This document shows positions 1 through 12,544 of a stretch of DNA of 64,000 bases, in pieces. Positions within the stretch are counted from its first letter, which is position 1. Each line of letters begins with the position of its first letter. The stretch is from Saxidomus purpurata. Lineage: Eukaryota > Mollusca > Bivalvia > Venerida > Veneridae. The DNA is taken from contig JAFMSR010000007.1 in NCBI GenBank assembly GCA_022818135.1, positions 11,755,507 through 11,819,506 on the forward strand, written 5' to 3'. Position numbers and translations under genes: made by a program. The notes beneath the pieces are model-generated. The model saw only the letters and a list, made by a program, of their open reading frames with translations. It was not told the DNA's origin and ran no database searches.

Positions 1-1124
1 GTCAGAGAAGATAAGTATATCACTTTTAAAATGTCAAAAGGTGCATATAAAATATCATAACGTTTAGAAAGTAGTGAACAGTTTTCGTTTTTCGGGAGGT
101 AATAGAGGATAGAGGACAACTGTTGGTTTTGGTGTAATATCACGTTACGATTTCACCGAGTCCGCACCAACTACTTTTGGAGTTCACGAGTGAAGTTATC
201 AATGCTGAGAAAGGAGTTCATTCTTATATGATATGAATATTTAAGCTGATCATAAGTAATGGGGCCATTAACATTCAGGCAAACGTACAGATAGACGAAC
301 GTACAGACGTGTATAGAGAGTGAACCACAATATCACGGGTGTTACATCTGAGGCTGGGATAATTCAGCTAAACGACAAAATGTCCACCTTTTATTTGTAT
401 TTGTTTTTTTTTCTCCAATATTCCCATGCATATTGACATTATAGGTACAGCATATTGCATGGGAAAGAATACCTATCCTATAATATATAAGACTGAGTTT
501 GTTCTTACAATTTTTATTCTTGTGTTGGTCATTTTATAAGGGCCCGACCGGCAGCAGAGGCGCTGGTCAGTATAACTGATACAAAAGCTGAGACCCCGGC
601 ATGTCTCCCAACATGCCTAAATACTTGAAATAGATATCTGTGGTCTCTGATTGGTCCAAAATGATTGTTAGCACTTAAGTTTTCTAGAATTAAAATCGAA
701 AGTACAATGGTTAAGCATAACAAAAAATAGTTTATGAATTTTCTGATTAATATTACGGTGTCCTATGGCTATCTATAAATGTTGATTTTTTGACAGAATG
801 TAAACAAAATATCTACAGACTGCGAGGGGGTGATGTCCTTCTGGCTCAATTTTCGGCTATAAAGTAACACATTATGCATATAAAAAGGGCAGTTTTGGGT
901 GTGACTAATATAAGGTGTTCTACAGATTTATTGGGGTGTAATTACTCAACGAATGTTTTGGTATGCGGACCGTGCTTAAATGTTATACAGTAAGTCTATG
1001 GAAAAAGATTTAGTGTAGTCATACCAAATGGACATTAAAAAAGTTGTTAGATCTACTAAACCTAACCGACATTAAGGTACAAGGACAAACAATTATGTGA
1101 CATCTACTGATCTTTAGAAACCTG
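1..1124. other. intergenic, no gene seen
   Basis: AT-rich sequence with no exon-like open frame. A short imperfect hairpin (TTCCCATGCA ... TGCATGGGAA) lies at about 420-466. I see nothing else that I can name. Confidence 0.5.
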
Positions 1125-1129
1125 AGAAC

Positions 1130-3860
1130 CACCCCGGGTATTCGGCTACCTACACGCCTGTACGATACCTAAAACGCATTTTCTATGTACATGTCGAATG
1201 TTTGTTGTAAGTACTAACAAAACCAAAATACACACCTATTTTTGCATTTTGCGGAGAGTTTAAGACAACATTCTTCTGGTAAATGAAATTGCTCCTAATG
1301 GTAGAAATATTAGTCATTAGAATTAAAAATTATGGGTAAAAATATTAATATATATGCGGAAAATGATACTTTTTGACACTTTAAGCTTTATTATCCTATG
1401 TAAATGATTGAAATAATTAAAGTTGTCACTTTCCCTGATAAAGTCACACGTAACAGACGGATGCATATAATTATTATGTTTCACTTACTTTTTTTGTGTT
1501 TTTGTTGCCTAATGTTGCGTTTTACGCGACCGAGACAAGTATTTGGATATACCGCTGACGATCATCGATTACAAACAATGATACCTAAGCATAAAAGCAG
1601 GGATACCAACTTCGTAATTGCAAAGAACCCCAAACTCCCCGCAGCGGTTACTTCCCCTAACAGTATACATTCGAGGGCGTACCTTACCAAATAAAATCGC
1701 TGTGAGGAGTTTTGAAAGAACCTAACATTTCTTCCATGTTTTGTGCAGGGGAATGGAATGTTAACATTTCTGACGTGTAGAAGCGGGTAGGGGCATTATC
1801 GCACCAATATTTGGCCTTGTCCCGTACACAATGTTGCCCCGCCAAAGTATTTTGACGCACGAAAGTAATTTTGTTCCAGGCAAATAAGTAGACCTTAATT
1901 TGACATACGTCTTTTTTGGCAGTGAAGATGAAATACAAATTGTAGGGTCGGGGTGGACAGGTATACTGGTCGGGTTGTCGCAAACACACAGTTTATTTGT
2001 TTTGACCTTGATCTGTATACCTGGAATATAAACCGTTTTGACAGTGTTTTAACTTAGCAGAAACAAATTTCTTTTTGATAGTTATAGAAATTGGGAAGTA
2101 AGAGCAGCAACCTATAAAGAATAGACTAAACGGCCTATCAGCTGAACAGAACCTTAACATTTCCTCGGTATTTCTATATCGCTCCTTACTCATGTATAAT
2201 GCATGTACAAGATGAACTATGTAAACATGTTTACTATAATGGTGTGTCTTTTATCGTCGAGTGTTCAGTACAGTACGGTATATGTAAGGTTTAGCAAATT
2301 CATACACTACTAGATACATTCACTTGCTGCATTTTATAAAAGTGTTTACTTATGTACAAGTTTTGCTTAAGAAATTTATGTAGTTCATACTCCTATGAAA
2401 TGCAATAAAGTTCAATCTATTTCTAACATTTACTCTTATATTTGTGTTTTAATTCAGATTATTTTTTTTTAGGTTTTTATGATTTAGTTAGGTAGCGATA
2501 GACATTAGCTGAATATGGTTTGCCAAAATCTTCAAGGTTGATATCTTATTTATTTTGTCTAGAATTCATGCAAACCCACACATTTTTGAAAAGTTTTGAT
2601 TAATACATATACAAATTAACAAATGCTGGTGCTCATTTCGACTGAAGCAAATAGTTATAGGTCATGAAATGTAAAACAATTCTGATCCATCAGCAAAGTT
2701 GAACAGTGCCGACAGCTACGGGTACCACCTACGATGTAAAGTTTTAGTGTTTTTTTATGCACAGCTTTTATCATTTTTAAATATTGACAAATTCTGTTGT
2801 GGCTGGAGGTTATCCCTAGCAGATCATAGAAGCGGGTAGGACAATGAGGACATTATCTCTGCAATGTTTGGCCCTGCCACACAAAACATTCTATCTTGTA
2901 TGTGCTGGGACAATGGGGCCATCCTAAGCATAGCATATTTTAGAGCTTAAAATACTTTGAAGACAACTATCGAATATCTGTGGCACGGTTCCTTCAGGCA
3001 AGCAATAGTGCATTAACAATACAGCTTTTCGTTATAGGCGACACCTTAGTTGTAAACTGTGTTTAAAATTGAAGAGATATTTTACATTTTAATAGCGATC
3101 GTTTTCATTTTGTAGTCATTTGCATCACAATTTCTTTTGTTTAATTTCATATTGGTACATAAGACCTTTCCAAAGATGTATATCTTGACATACTTTCTAA
3201 ACGCAATGAATAAGATATCAAGTATTGGTAAAATACGGTGTTCAGTCCAAATAAAAAGTAATGTCCAACCTCCGGTAATTATTTTCATACTCATATCTAT
3301 ACACTCATTATACTATTATATTACACTTGGTTCACATCATCTCTCAATTTTAAAACAATTAATTTCCATGGTTAGCTTTATGGCGATTGTGGTATCCCTT
3401 TGATCGACAAAACCGGCGAGACTGGTATCTATGCTAATTGTCAGCGGTAGCCTAAATTTCACAAAATTGATCTACTTTTATTGTTTCTTAATTTTTAATG
3501 GAACAAAAGTAATGGCTTACTTAATTAATGTTTGCTTTCCGTTTGTTTTGAAAAAATATCTTTATATATTTATAAAACTAGCTTAAATTTTGAAGATAAA
3601 TGTTCCAATCTTCGAAATTATACGATAACGTGAGAATATACACCTTTTTGTCATGTTGTTTCGTGACACAGGAGACGGACATTTTACAGATAGCAAAAGG
3701 TGTATTTTTACGTTTTCCGATATAGAATAGTATCATAGCTTCAATAAATGGTGAATAAATAATTATCTTTTTAATGGCATGACCGCAAACATTCTACATG
3801 TATATAGAACAGGCGTTTTAGGTATCGTTCAGGCGTGTAGGTAGCCGAATACCCGGGGTG
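1130..3860. mobile_element. 2.7 kb TIR DNA element, family unassigned
   Basis: The two ends are inverted repeats of about 75 bp (1130-1204 and 3786-3860) that begin CACCCCGGGTATTCGGCTAC and differ at only a few positions. They are flanked by the same 5 bp, AGAAC, at 1125-1129 and 3861-3865, as expected of a target-site duplication. Two diverged direct repeats sharing AGAAGCGGGTAGG lie inside, at about 1776 and 2825. The short open frames within (for example 1404-1694 plus and 1684-1989 minus) match no transposase I recognise, so the copy is probably non-autonomous or decayed. A third terminus of the same family occurs at 63153. A 5 bp duplication with ends starting CAC recalls Transib elements, but the Transib consensus end is not present, so I leave the superfamily open. 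Confidence 0.8.
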
Positions 3861-3872
3861 AGAACTGCCATT

Positions 3873-4605
3873 AAAGGGACATACCCTATAACTTATGCCA
3901 AACTAAATAACCTCCAAAACATAAATAATAGAATCTTTGGAAGTATTATAACTTAAAGAGGCACTCCCTACATCTAGCCGATTATATTCTCGAAACATAG
4001 ATTATGTGTTCAATTAACGTAAAATGATGAATAAATACAATTTCAAAGAAGAACCTAAGGCGAAATATTACCTCAATTTACCACAATTAATCAGTATAGA
4101 GGCTTCCTGTAATAAATCGCATCCACCCATCAATTCTACAAAGATTATTGGATGGTTTACGGTACTGCAGTATATTTTAAACCGCTGATTTTATCGATAA
4201 ATACCGGGAATGCATAGCTGAAACTTTTAGGATAAGTTATAATACTTCCAAAGATTCTATTATTTATGTTTTGGAGGTTATTTAATCGTCATCAGTTATA
4301 GGGTATGTCCCTTTAACCTAAAAGTTTCAGCTATGCATTCCCGGTATTTATCGATAAAATCAGCGGTTTAAAATATACTTAAGTACCGTAAACCATTCAG
4401 TAATCTATGTACAGTTGTTGTTGTACAATTAATGGGTGGATGCGATTTATTACAGAAAGCCCCTATATTGATAAATTGTGGTAAAATGAAGCATTTTTCG
4501 CCATAGGTTCTTCTTTGAAATTGTATTTATCATTTTACGTTCATTGGACACATAATCTATGTTTCGAGAATCTGCCAGATGTAGAGAGTGCCATTTTAAA
4601 AAGAA
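3873..4605. repeat. fold-back element with interleaved arms (A-B-A'-B')
   Basis: Block A (3873-3957, starting AAAGGGACATACCCTATAAC) is repeated in reverse complement at about 4227-4314. Block B (about 3958-4220, through CTCGAAACATAGATTATGTG to ACCGGGAATGCATAGCTG) is repeated in reverse complement at about 4317-4600. The order is therefore A, B, A-reversed, B-reversed, which allows two mutually exclusive hairpins. No coding capacity is seen. It begins 13 bp after the 1130-3860 element. Confidence 0.8.
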
Positions 4606-5513
4606 ATAAGTAAACAAGACTGTCTATATGCAAATACAAGAAAAAATCTGAAACACATATTTGCAATAAATACATCAAATAGTAACGACCCAGTCAAAAG
4701 CGACGTTATTAACGTCATGTGCATTTTAGGGCCAATTGAATGAACTCTTACAAATTATACCGCGCTATTTGTATTGTACGTACATACAATACGGATTTTT
4801 TTCTCTGTCACGCCGTATTTGATGGTTGAATATAGGCTGTATTTTTGGCAGAATATTATAAGTATATAATAAATCACATTGTGACGTCACTTCCCCAAAC
4901 ACAACGTCTGAATATCGTTTGTTTGTAGAGCTCTGTATGATAATGCATCATTTTGATCTTAGAAATATGCTTTAAACTTTAAAGTGCAAGAAGGTATGCT
5001 AGAAAATGTTTCTATCATGAGACATTTAGTTCAGATGGAAATATCCCTCAGCCATTTGGTTCAGATGGAAATATCCTGAGCCTCGTTCCCGCCAAAACAA
5101 TTACCCTCGGTGACGGATATTTTGATCTGAACCTCGTGCTCATGACAGAAACTATTAACAAGGTATTATTTAAACTCAGAACTGCTATTCAATTATAGAA
5201 CCGGCTTGTCCAGATAACAAAATTAATTTTGAAACATAGTTTACTACGCATGCATCACTATGTTCATGGTCGCCTCGGAATTACCATAGGGTCGAAATTA
5301 CCCGACTTTGCTCTAGATATATGTTCATGCAAACTTGTGCATCAACATAGTAGTCTACAATGTAACTATGTTCATGCACTGCCTCAACGTTTTTACACCG
5401 ACCTTTATACGTGTATATAAGTCCGAGATTTTACTATGTAGGCCTTAAGTTACGTGAGAATGTGCAGGAAAGAAATAAAACGACTGATTTGAAAAAGTGC
5501 CTATGAATTCCTT
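4606..5513. other. intergenic, short direct repeat only
   Basis: No gene was recognised. A short direct duplication containing TTCAGATGGAAATATCC occurs at about 5032 and 5062. The open frame at 5229-5420 has no recognisable domain or splice context. This is the left flank of the Harbinger insertion. Confidence 0.45.
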
Positions 5514-5516
5514 CAG

Positions 5517-5544
5517 CATCCAATTGTATAAACATTGGTTAAAT
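5517..5544 (+). repeat. left TIR of the Harbinger element
   Basis: The 28 bases starting CATCCAATTGTATAAACATT are matched exactly by the reverse complement of 17078-17105. The preceding CAG (5514-5516) is the target duplication. Confidence 0.95.
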
Positions 5545-5695
5545 TTAACCATTGGGTTAACTTTTAGGTTAACTTCAGTTTTTGGTTAAATCTTAGGTTA
5601 GTGATTGTATAAAAAACTGGTTAATATTAACCTAGAGTAGATTTGGGTTAAATTTAACCCAGGTGGTATTGCTTGGTTAAATTTTAACCAGAAAG
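5545..5695. promoter_or_regulatory. left subterminal GGTTAA/TTAACC array
   Basis: About eleven GGTTAA or TTAACC hexamers, several paired as palindromes such as GGTTAAATTTAACC, fill the space between the left TIR and the transposase start codon at 5700. A matching array sits inside the right end (16930-17077). Harbinger elements need a Myb-like partner that binds near the ends, so these are the obvious candidate sites. That role is inference. The array also occupies the likely promoter of the transposase gene. Confidence 0.6.
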
Positions 5696-6847
5696 CAAAA
5701 TGGCTGCTTTGGTTATCCCGAACGCTAGACGACCCAGACAATTTCGTAGAATTGATAGACAGACGGACGATTTAGACGACAATGAACTGCGAAGACGGTA
5801 CAGGTTCGGTGCAGCCAACTTGGATAGACTGGTGACATTGCTTGGTGACAGACTACAGCGACAGACACAACGGAACAACCCACTGACACCGAGACAACAG
5901 ATAATGATTGCCCTTCGTTTCTATGCCTCCGGGGGCTTTCTCCAACTGATAGGGGATACATTTGGCGTTGATATTGCCACTGTGTCCAGAACTGTGACTC
6001 GTGTGACCGACGTACTTTTTGATCTAAAGGACGAGTTCATCAAATTTCCGACGACTGACAACCAGAGACTGGCTGTAAAACGTGGGTTTTACACGATGCG
6101 TGGCTTTCCAGGCGTTGTCGGTTGTATAGATGGCACGCATGTACGTATCATTGCCCCTGTAAAGGCAGAGGAGCGAGCATATGTCAACCGCAAAATGGTT
6201 CATTCAATAAATGTGCAAGCTACTTGCGATCATCTTGGTAAGTCGTCTTTGTTTTTCTTTTAGAGTTACTCCCCTTCATGACATATTTAAAGGTCAAGGT
6301 AGGGAGGCTACTTTGGGAGAACTTTAGTTTTAAAACGAAATAAGGACTTTGTTTGCTATAAACTGATCATAAAGTTCGTTTATGAAGTTAACGAGATTTG
6401 TTGTTGGATTACCATTTATAAGTATGCATTTGTATGCCGTTAAAGTGTAATTAAATTTAAAAATAGTGTAACACTCTTTAACAGTGTCCAACACTTTTTG
6501 AACAAGCTTCAAGCTTTTATAATTACAGTACAGACTAACAGTGCTGTATTCTAATACACAGGAAAGTTCACAAGTATAAACGCATCGTGGCCAGGCAGCT
6601 GTCATGACAGCCATGTGTTCAGGGTGTCCAACTTGTGCCACTATTTGGAAACCCATCATCAAGGTAAGCGGTATTATAACTTTACAATATTAATAATAAT
6701 AAATATAGCTTTATGGAATTTTTAACCAATGTCATGTGTTTCTAAAGTTCTGGCTACTTTATAGTCAGTTGAAAAATTCAAATAAGATTACAGACTTCTA
6801 TACACACCGGTGATTTTGTTATATAGAGTACTCTATGCTAATTTCAG

Positions 6848-6990
6848 AGGAGTAAAGTCTCGTGTCCCAAGCTGGGATTGAACCCTGACCGCCAGCACAG
6901 GAAGCAGACACCACAACCGCGTCGTCTGCCTTGTATCTGCATCTGTCTCTCTTCAACATTTGCTTTTAGCCGTAGATCTCACTTTTTTAA
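6848..6990 (-). repeat. tRNA-derived SINE fragment in transposase intron 2
   Basis: The reverse strand contains a B-box-like GGGTTCAATCCC after a plausible tRNA-like stretch. Next to it on the plus strand is CTTGTATCTGCATCTGTC, a motif shared with the SINE bodies near 38189 and 43909. The orientation of the two parts is mixed, so the fragment may be rearranged. Confidence 0.45.
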
Positions 6991-7457
6991 AGTCTAAACT
7001 AACATGACTATTCGGGCCACAGAGGCAAACGTCCAATGTAGCCTTTTTACTCTACTAAACCACAAATACCTCATTTGATCCTGCAATCTACATGTACACA
7101 ACTATCTTACATAATGTGGAAACATAAACTGTATTATTGGTATTTGAATCCAGGTGCAATTGAGCTTTATAATCACCATTGTGCCATAATTATTTCAATG
7201 TTCACTCCTGCCCAGTGTATTTTAAGAGTAATGCTGAGTGACCATTCAGTATATTCTTTTTTGACAGAATTCTCATCACTTTTGATGAATCTAGATTAAT
7301 GCTTATGAGAAATTGTAATAATATGTTGGCTGTTGAAAATAAATAAATTCCAACCAGATATTACCAAAAATTATGACCTATGTAAATGTGAAATGTTTAT
7401 TTACCATTAATAAATTAACCTTTATCCTACTTGCTACAAATGCTCATTTGCAACAAG

Positions 7458-7507
7458 TGTAGATCATGATCAGCCTGCACTCTGTGCAGTCTTATCATGA
7501 TCTGCAC
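7458..7507. repeat. short palindromic repeat, also found at 42474
   Basis: An inverted repeat with arms containing GTAGATCATGATCAG and TATCATGATCTGCAC. A related copy is at 42474-42524. It is probably a small dispersed hairpin element. Confidence 0.5.
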
Positions 7508-10500
7508 TGATCGATACTCAGTCAATACATTTTCACTTAATACCTCTGTAAACAATTAATGGTACTGTCCAAATTGATAGATGAAAGAGTAAATCTTAGA
7601 AATAAACAGGGAAAGAGATTATTCTTTTATGAAAGAAAAAGATGTATAGAAATATTTGTCCATTGATAAATTTGATATGTTTTTAAATGTTTTGTGTGTA
7701 TATTAAATATGGAATGAATTTTCAGTAACTGTTATTATTTCTTTTCCTGTTTTATACACAAAAATGTTTTTGAATCCCTCTTGTGTTGTGAATGGAAAAA
7801 TTACAACTTCCAACTTTATCTAGAAAAATCTTTACCATCAAGTAAGAAACATCAGAGAATTTCAGAGAATTCTGTCATTTTACTACATAGTGCATTGCCA
7901 AGTATGTGGTGATTGTTTTTAAATCATGTTGAAATTATGTAAGGAAGATTAAGTCTTATTAAAAAAGAAAAATATTGATCTCGGTTATATTTGCAAGTCT
8001 GATGTATCTGCATTGTAAATGACTATTTGCCATCCATACACATCTACATGCAAACTGATACATTATGTACATGTTTTTTTAATTTCATTTCTAGATTTAG
8101 ACAAAGGTGTCTTGCTTGGGGACAGCGGGTACCCTTGCAGACCCTTTCTTGTTGACGCCCTACCCTAATGTTTTAAATGAAAGACAGGAGAGATACAACA
8201 GAAGACAAATGGGAACAAGAAATATCATTGAAAGGGTTTTTGGTATGTGGAAGAGGAAATTCCATGTTCTACATTCAGAGGTAATAAATACTGAAATATT
8301 ACAAAAATATATCTTATAAATTGTTGATTGATAAAAATAAAATTGCGCATATTATGTACATTTCCATTTCATGTTATAAAACATGATGACATGATAATCC
8401 TTGTGTACTTAAAGAAATTGGATAAAATTTTAATGCACTTACACAGTTGTTGTCTTGAAAACCATGTTGCACATTTCATTGGGAAATTAATGCAGACAGG
8501 AAAATACTTTTTTTTACCTGTTTTACCTTGCATGATATGTTCATGTTATTGATTGTTGATCATCAGTGTCTGGTGATTTACATGTACATTTTAATCAAGC
8601 TTTTGTAAAATTTTATTTTATATGATTTATGTTATTAAATTTACTGCACTTATGGAAAGTAAATTAATCATAATATATAGAGATATAACATATTAATACA
8701 AATATCAATCTGATCTCATGAAAAATATGCATGACATGTATAACAATATACCAAGTATAACTGTAATGGGATAGCTGAGTTTTTGTCACCTTTTACAAGT
8801 ACATGTACTATAATGATTGTGTACTTTTTTTTGGACACTGGCAACTTCTTTAAATTGAAAACAATTGTAAGAGAAATTTCATAATCCAATATTAGTACAT
8901 GTATAATATTGTAAATTTCAGATCAGGATGAAACCAAGAAAAGTGAGCAGGGTTATTGTTGGTTGTGCAGTTTTGTACAATCTATCCATCCTGTGGGAAG
9001 AACCAGAAGACGATGAAGGTCAAAACGTGGTAGACGATCAGCCACAAATGGACAACTATGCAGGCCCACAGGATGGTCATGGAATACGAAATTACATAAC
9101 CAACAACTACTTTGCCTGAACTTGAGGTATTTTCTCACAACAGTTACTGAAAAAGTACTTAACATTCCAGGAGGAAATATATTTTTGAAAGGCTCTGTCC
9201 TTGCATATTTATTAATAAGCAACCTTCTTTGTGGTTTGAATTAAAAAAAACAAGCATGGATTTACATTTACCATACAAGATTTCTGTGTGACATTAAAGA
9301 ATAAGGTGCAGTTAGACAAGTGCTAATAGTGGGTGTCTGGTGTGTCATAATAAATGAACACTATATTGAAACTGTGTCAACAGAAGAGTTGATATTTTAT
9401 TAATTAACATAAAATTTAATGTTAAACATTCAACTGCTTTGAAGCAATGCTATAAAATACCAACAACAGTGAGTCATGTATGAACATACATATTTAACAT
9501 TTTTAACATTATTATTACCGTACACAAAATGTATAAGTGGATAGTTTGTTCTATGGTCAAGCAATTTGCTAAGTTGATGTAAAAACTTTAAGTAAAGTAT
9601 GAATTACATGAAATAAACAAACTTAGATATTTCTGAATACAGAATGGGTTCAATTCAAATATTCGATGAGCTCAGCGAAACAAATTCATGAATTTTGATA
9701 TAGGTTTGACATATTAAACTGAATTCATTTTTATAATGAATCTATGTGCACTGCTTTTCTTAAGTGTATGTGAATGTTAATTGAGGTACAATGTATCACT
9801 TAAATGCTCTTCTATAAATTTCAGATATCTATGAAAATGATAAAAAAACAACAACCAACATCTGGAAGAAGAACATCACCGTATGGAACAACTACTTGGT
9901 AGTGAATTTGTCTACAAAAGAAATCAATGGCGTTGTTTATTTTATTCAGTGTTGCAGTTTGCTTCAAGCACAATTCTTGCTGCTCTTTGTGAAGGAAAGA
10001 CTTCTGCTTTTGATTTTCAATTGCAGCCATGTAGAATTCAATTTGTAACTCTTTTAGTGTCTTTCTGTAAAAAAATGATATAAAAAGATATATTGACATT
10101 TCGGCCTATGAAATGATATTCGCCAGAGTAGGACAATTTGTTTTATGGGGTAGGAGAAAGCAACAATATTCAAGGAATATCTGCATCTTGGAAGATCCAA
10201 TGATATTGTATTTCAGTTTTACATTGAGACATGACTGACATGACAATTTTGTTATAACCCTGCTATAAATCTGTCTTTGTGATCAGTGATAATCATATTA
10301 ACAGTCAAATAATGATATGTACTAGATTTAGTCTGAACACTCTCTGAACAACTACAGGTATTGTCCAAGTTGAAAGATGGACAATTCCTTTGTAGATATT
10401 TTAACAGAATTAGGGTAGGCTGAAATAGAACTGGCTTTGTTTTGGAATTTTATGGTGCAATTTTTGGGGTAAAAAAATTAAAGGAATTCAAATAATACAT

Positions 10501-12544
10501 ACTCCTTCTTTTGAGATTTAGCCTGCATAGAGTGCTTGGATTTCACTGTATTTTCTGTTGCATTATCTGAAAGCAAAGTTGTGTTTAGATAGTGTAATGT
10601 TAAGACATATATTAATATTATATAGTATACACTATACAGCATAACTTTATGAAGAATCATAAGTAGATGGAATCCCAGGGTATTTATTTTTCAACACAAA
10701 GGATATTGTCATTTTGATATTATCATGAAATATGCTGGTCACTGCTGTTTACTGGTAAAAATAATTATAAAAAATGAGATACATGTTTCAAGTTTCAGTA
10801 TGACATTGTGCAATAAATTATGTACAGTGTACATTTGCAACTTATACCTTTTGTTGAATCATGCCGTTTTAATGTTCCAGAGGCAGGTAGCTGTGATACT
10901 GCTGTTGAACCTGTAGTGTTGTCTGTTAAGAAAAATTTTTCAATTTCAAAATATTGCAAATAAATTTTTGCTTTAATGAGAAAGCATGCTTACATTTTAG
11001 AATTCAGAATTGTCTTTTTGTATAAAATGTCCAAAAACAGAAATATTTAAACTACATCTGTTTAATACATTGTTGATTTAATTTATTGATGAATTGTAAA
11101 TGTTCTTTAAAGAAATAGGCAAATGGAATATTTAAAAGTTTGTAATATGTATACAGTAACTGTTGAACAGGTGTGTCTTAAGCATGTCTTTCAATTGATC
11201 AGTATTATATGAATAATTTATATTTGTAACATTTTTTACCTTTAGTTGACTTATCTCTGGTTTGTGAAGAATCCTGTCTAACTGTTGTTGAAGTGGCACT
11301 GCTGTCTATTGAAGATAATGTAGTTTCAATATAGTAGAGATACAATAAATATATTTTAATGAGAAACATGCTTTATACATATTTAGATAAAAGTATTCCT
11401 CAAAGTGCAGGACACAAACAATAACCACAGAGAATCACATAAGCATATTGGTAATTACCTTGATATGTTACTGAATTGCCAAGTTTCTTCCAAAACAATT
11501 ATATGAAGTATAACAGAAAACTTGTAATAATGATATTGCACATTACCTTTAGCAGTAGATATATGCCTGTTTTCTGACATTGATTTCTGTTGAGAGATGG
11601 TTGAGGTGTCATTGTTGTCTGTTGAAGAGAATTATATAATACAATATGTTTGGTGAATAAAACATACAAATATGTTCAAATCAAACATAAAAGACATTTT
11701 ACCAAGTATGGAGTTATTTGATGCAAAAAGTTATTAAAGTCCCATTAACACTTAAGATAATTATTATGATGATTATAAAAGTTAAGGGTGACAGTTTCTT
11801 CATATTTTTTGCACTTCTTCATTTATAGCAAATAAAGATCAGTGTTGCTTTAAAAGGTATCATCTTATTTGTAATAAGTAAAAAGAAAGAGCTACAAGTA
11901 ATTTTACATCCAAAGTGTTAATGAGACTTTAAATCTGCTTGTCCTCAAATTTTGAAAGAGTAAATAGTATGGTTCTTCAATCAGGCTAGATATGTTATTA
12001 TTAATTATAAGAAAAAAACCTATAAGTATAAGTAAAAGATTTAATATTTCTGCATTTTTTGCTGGTCAACTACTAGGAGAATATAGAGAGCTATTGAAGG
12101 ACATGTTCATTGCAATTGATCACATGCTTTGTTTTCCATAAAGTGCTATAGCTGTAACTACTATATCTTACTTTCATCACTGCAATGGTCACCACTGCAA
12201 TCAGGAATTCCCCTTGAAACTATTATCATCTTTCTGGAGATCTAATGAAAAGAGAATGTTGGCATTATAGTTAAAAGTCAATAAATCAATATCTGAAAAC
12301 AAGTAATAATGTAACTGTAAAACAGTGTGAGGGAATGAATTAGACTTTAAGTAGTAAATAATATGTATAACTGTAAAGTATCTCATATTATGAGAACTAC
12401 ACATAGCTTATCTATACCCACTGCATTTGCTGAATGTCATTTATGGTCTTCCTGTTTCCAATACTTATATGTTGATGATTCAAGTAATCCAATTGAACCA
12501 GTGTACCTTAAGTAATTATCAGTCAGTACTGATATTTTCCAGTT

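Larger units (their letters stand above)
5700..9119 (+). pseudogene. Harbinger (HARBI1-like) DDE transposase, four exons, frameshifted
   Basis: The model has exons 5700-6237, 6562-6663, 8095-8280 and 8922-9119, with GT-AG introns in phases 1, 1 and 0, for about 340 residues, normal for HARBI1. Exon 1 has an N-terminal helix-turn-helix-like region and the first catalytic Asp in GFPGVVGCIDGTHVRI. Exon 2 gives SINASWPGSCHDSHVF. Exon 3 gives the second Asp in GVLLGDSGYPCRPF and the Glu in RNIIERVFGMWKRKF. Exon 4 is the acidic tail after RVIVGCAVLYNLSILWEE. There is one surplus base at about 8145-8152. It shifts the frame between the second Asp and the Glu and leads to a stop after RPFLVDALP, so the catalytic core is broken unless this is a sequencing error. 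The protein would cut and rejoin the transposon ends in the nucleus with its Myb-like partner. Confidence 0.9.

Noticed and set aside
1404..1694. 96-residue ORF as the transposase of the 1130-3860 element
   Set aside because: No DDE-type or other transposase motif, and no continuation by splicing that I could find.
12201..12404. an additional exon of the Harbinger Myb-like gene near 12.2 kb
   Set aside because: Acceptor and donor candidates exist, but the phase required by the neighbouring exons runs into a stop.
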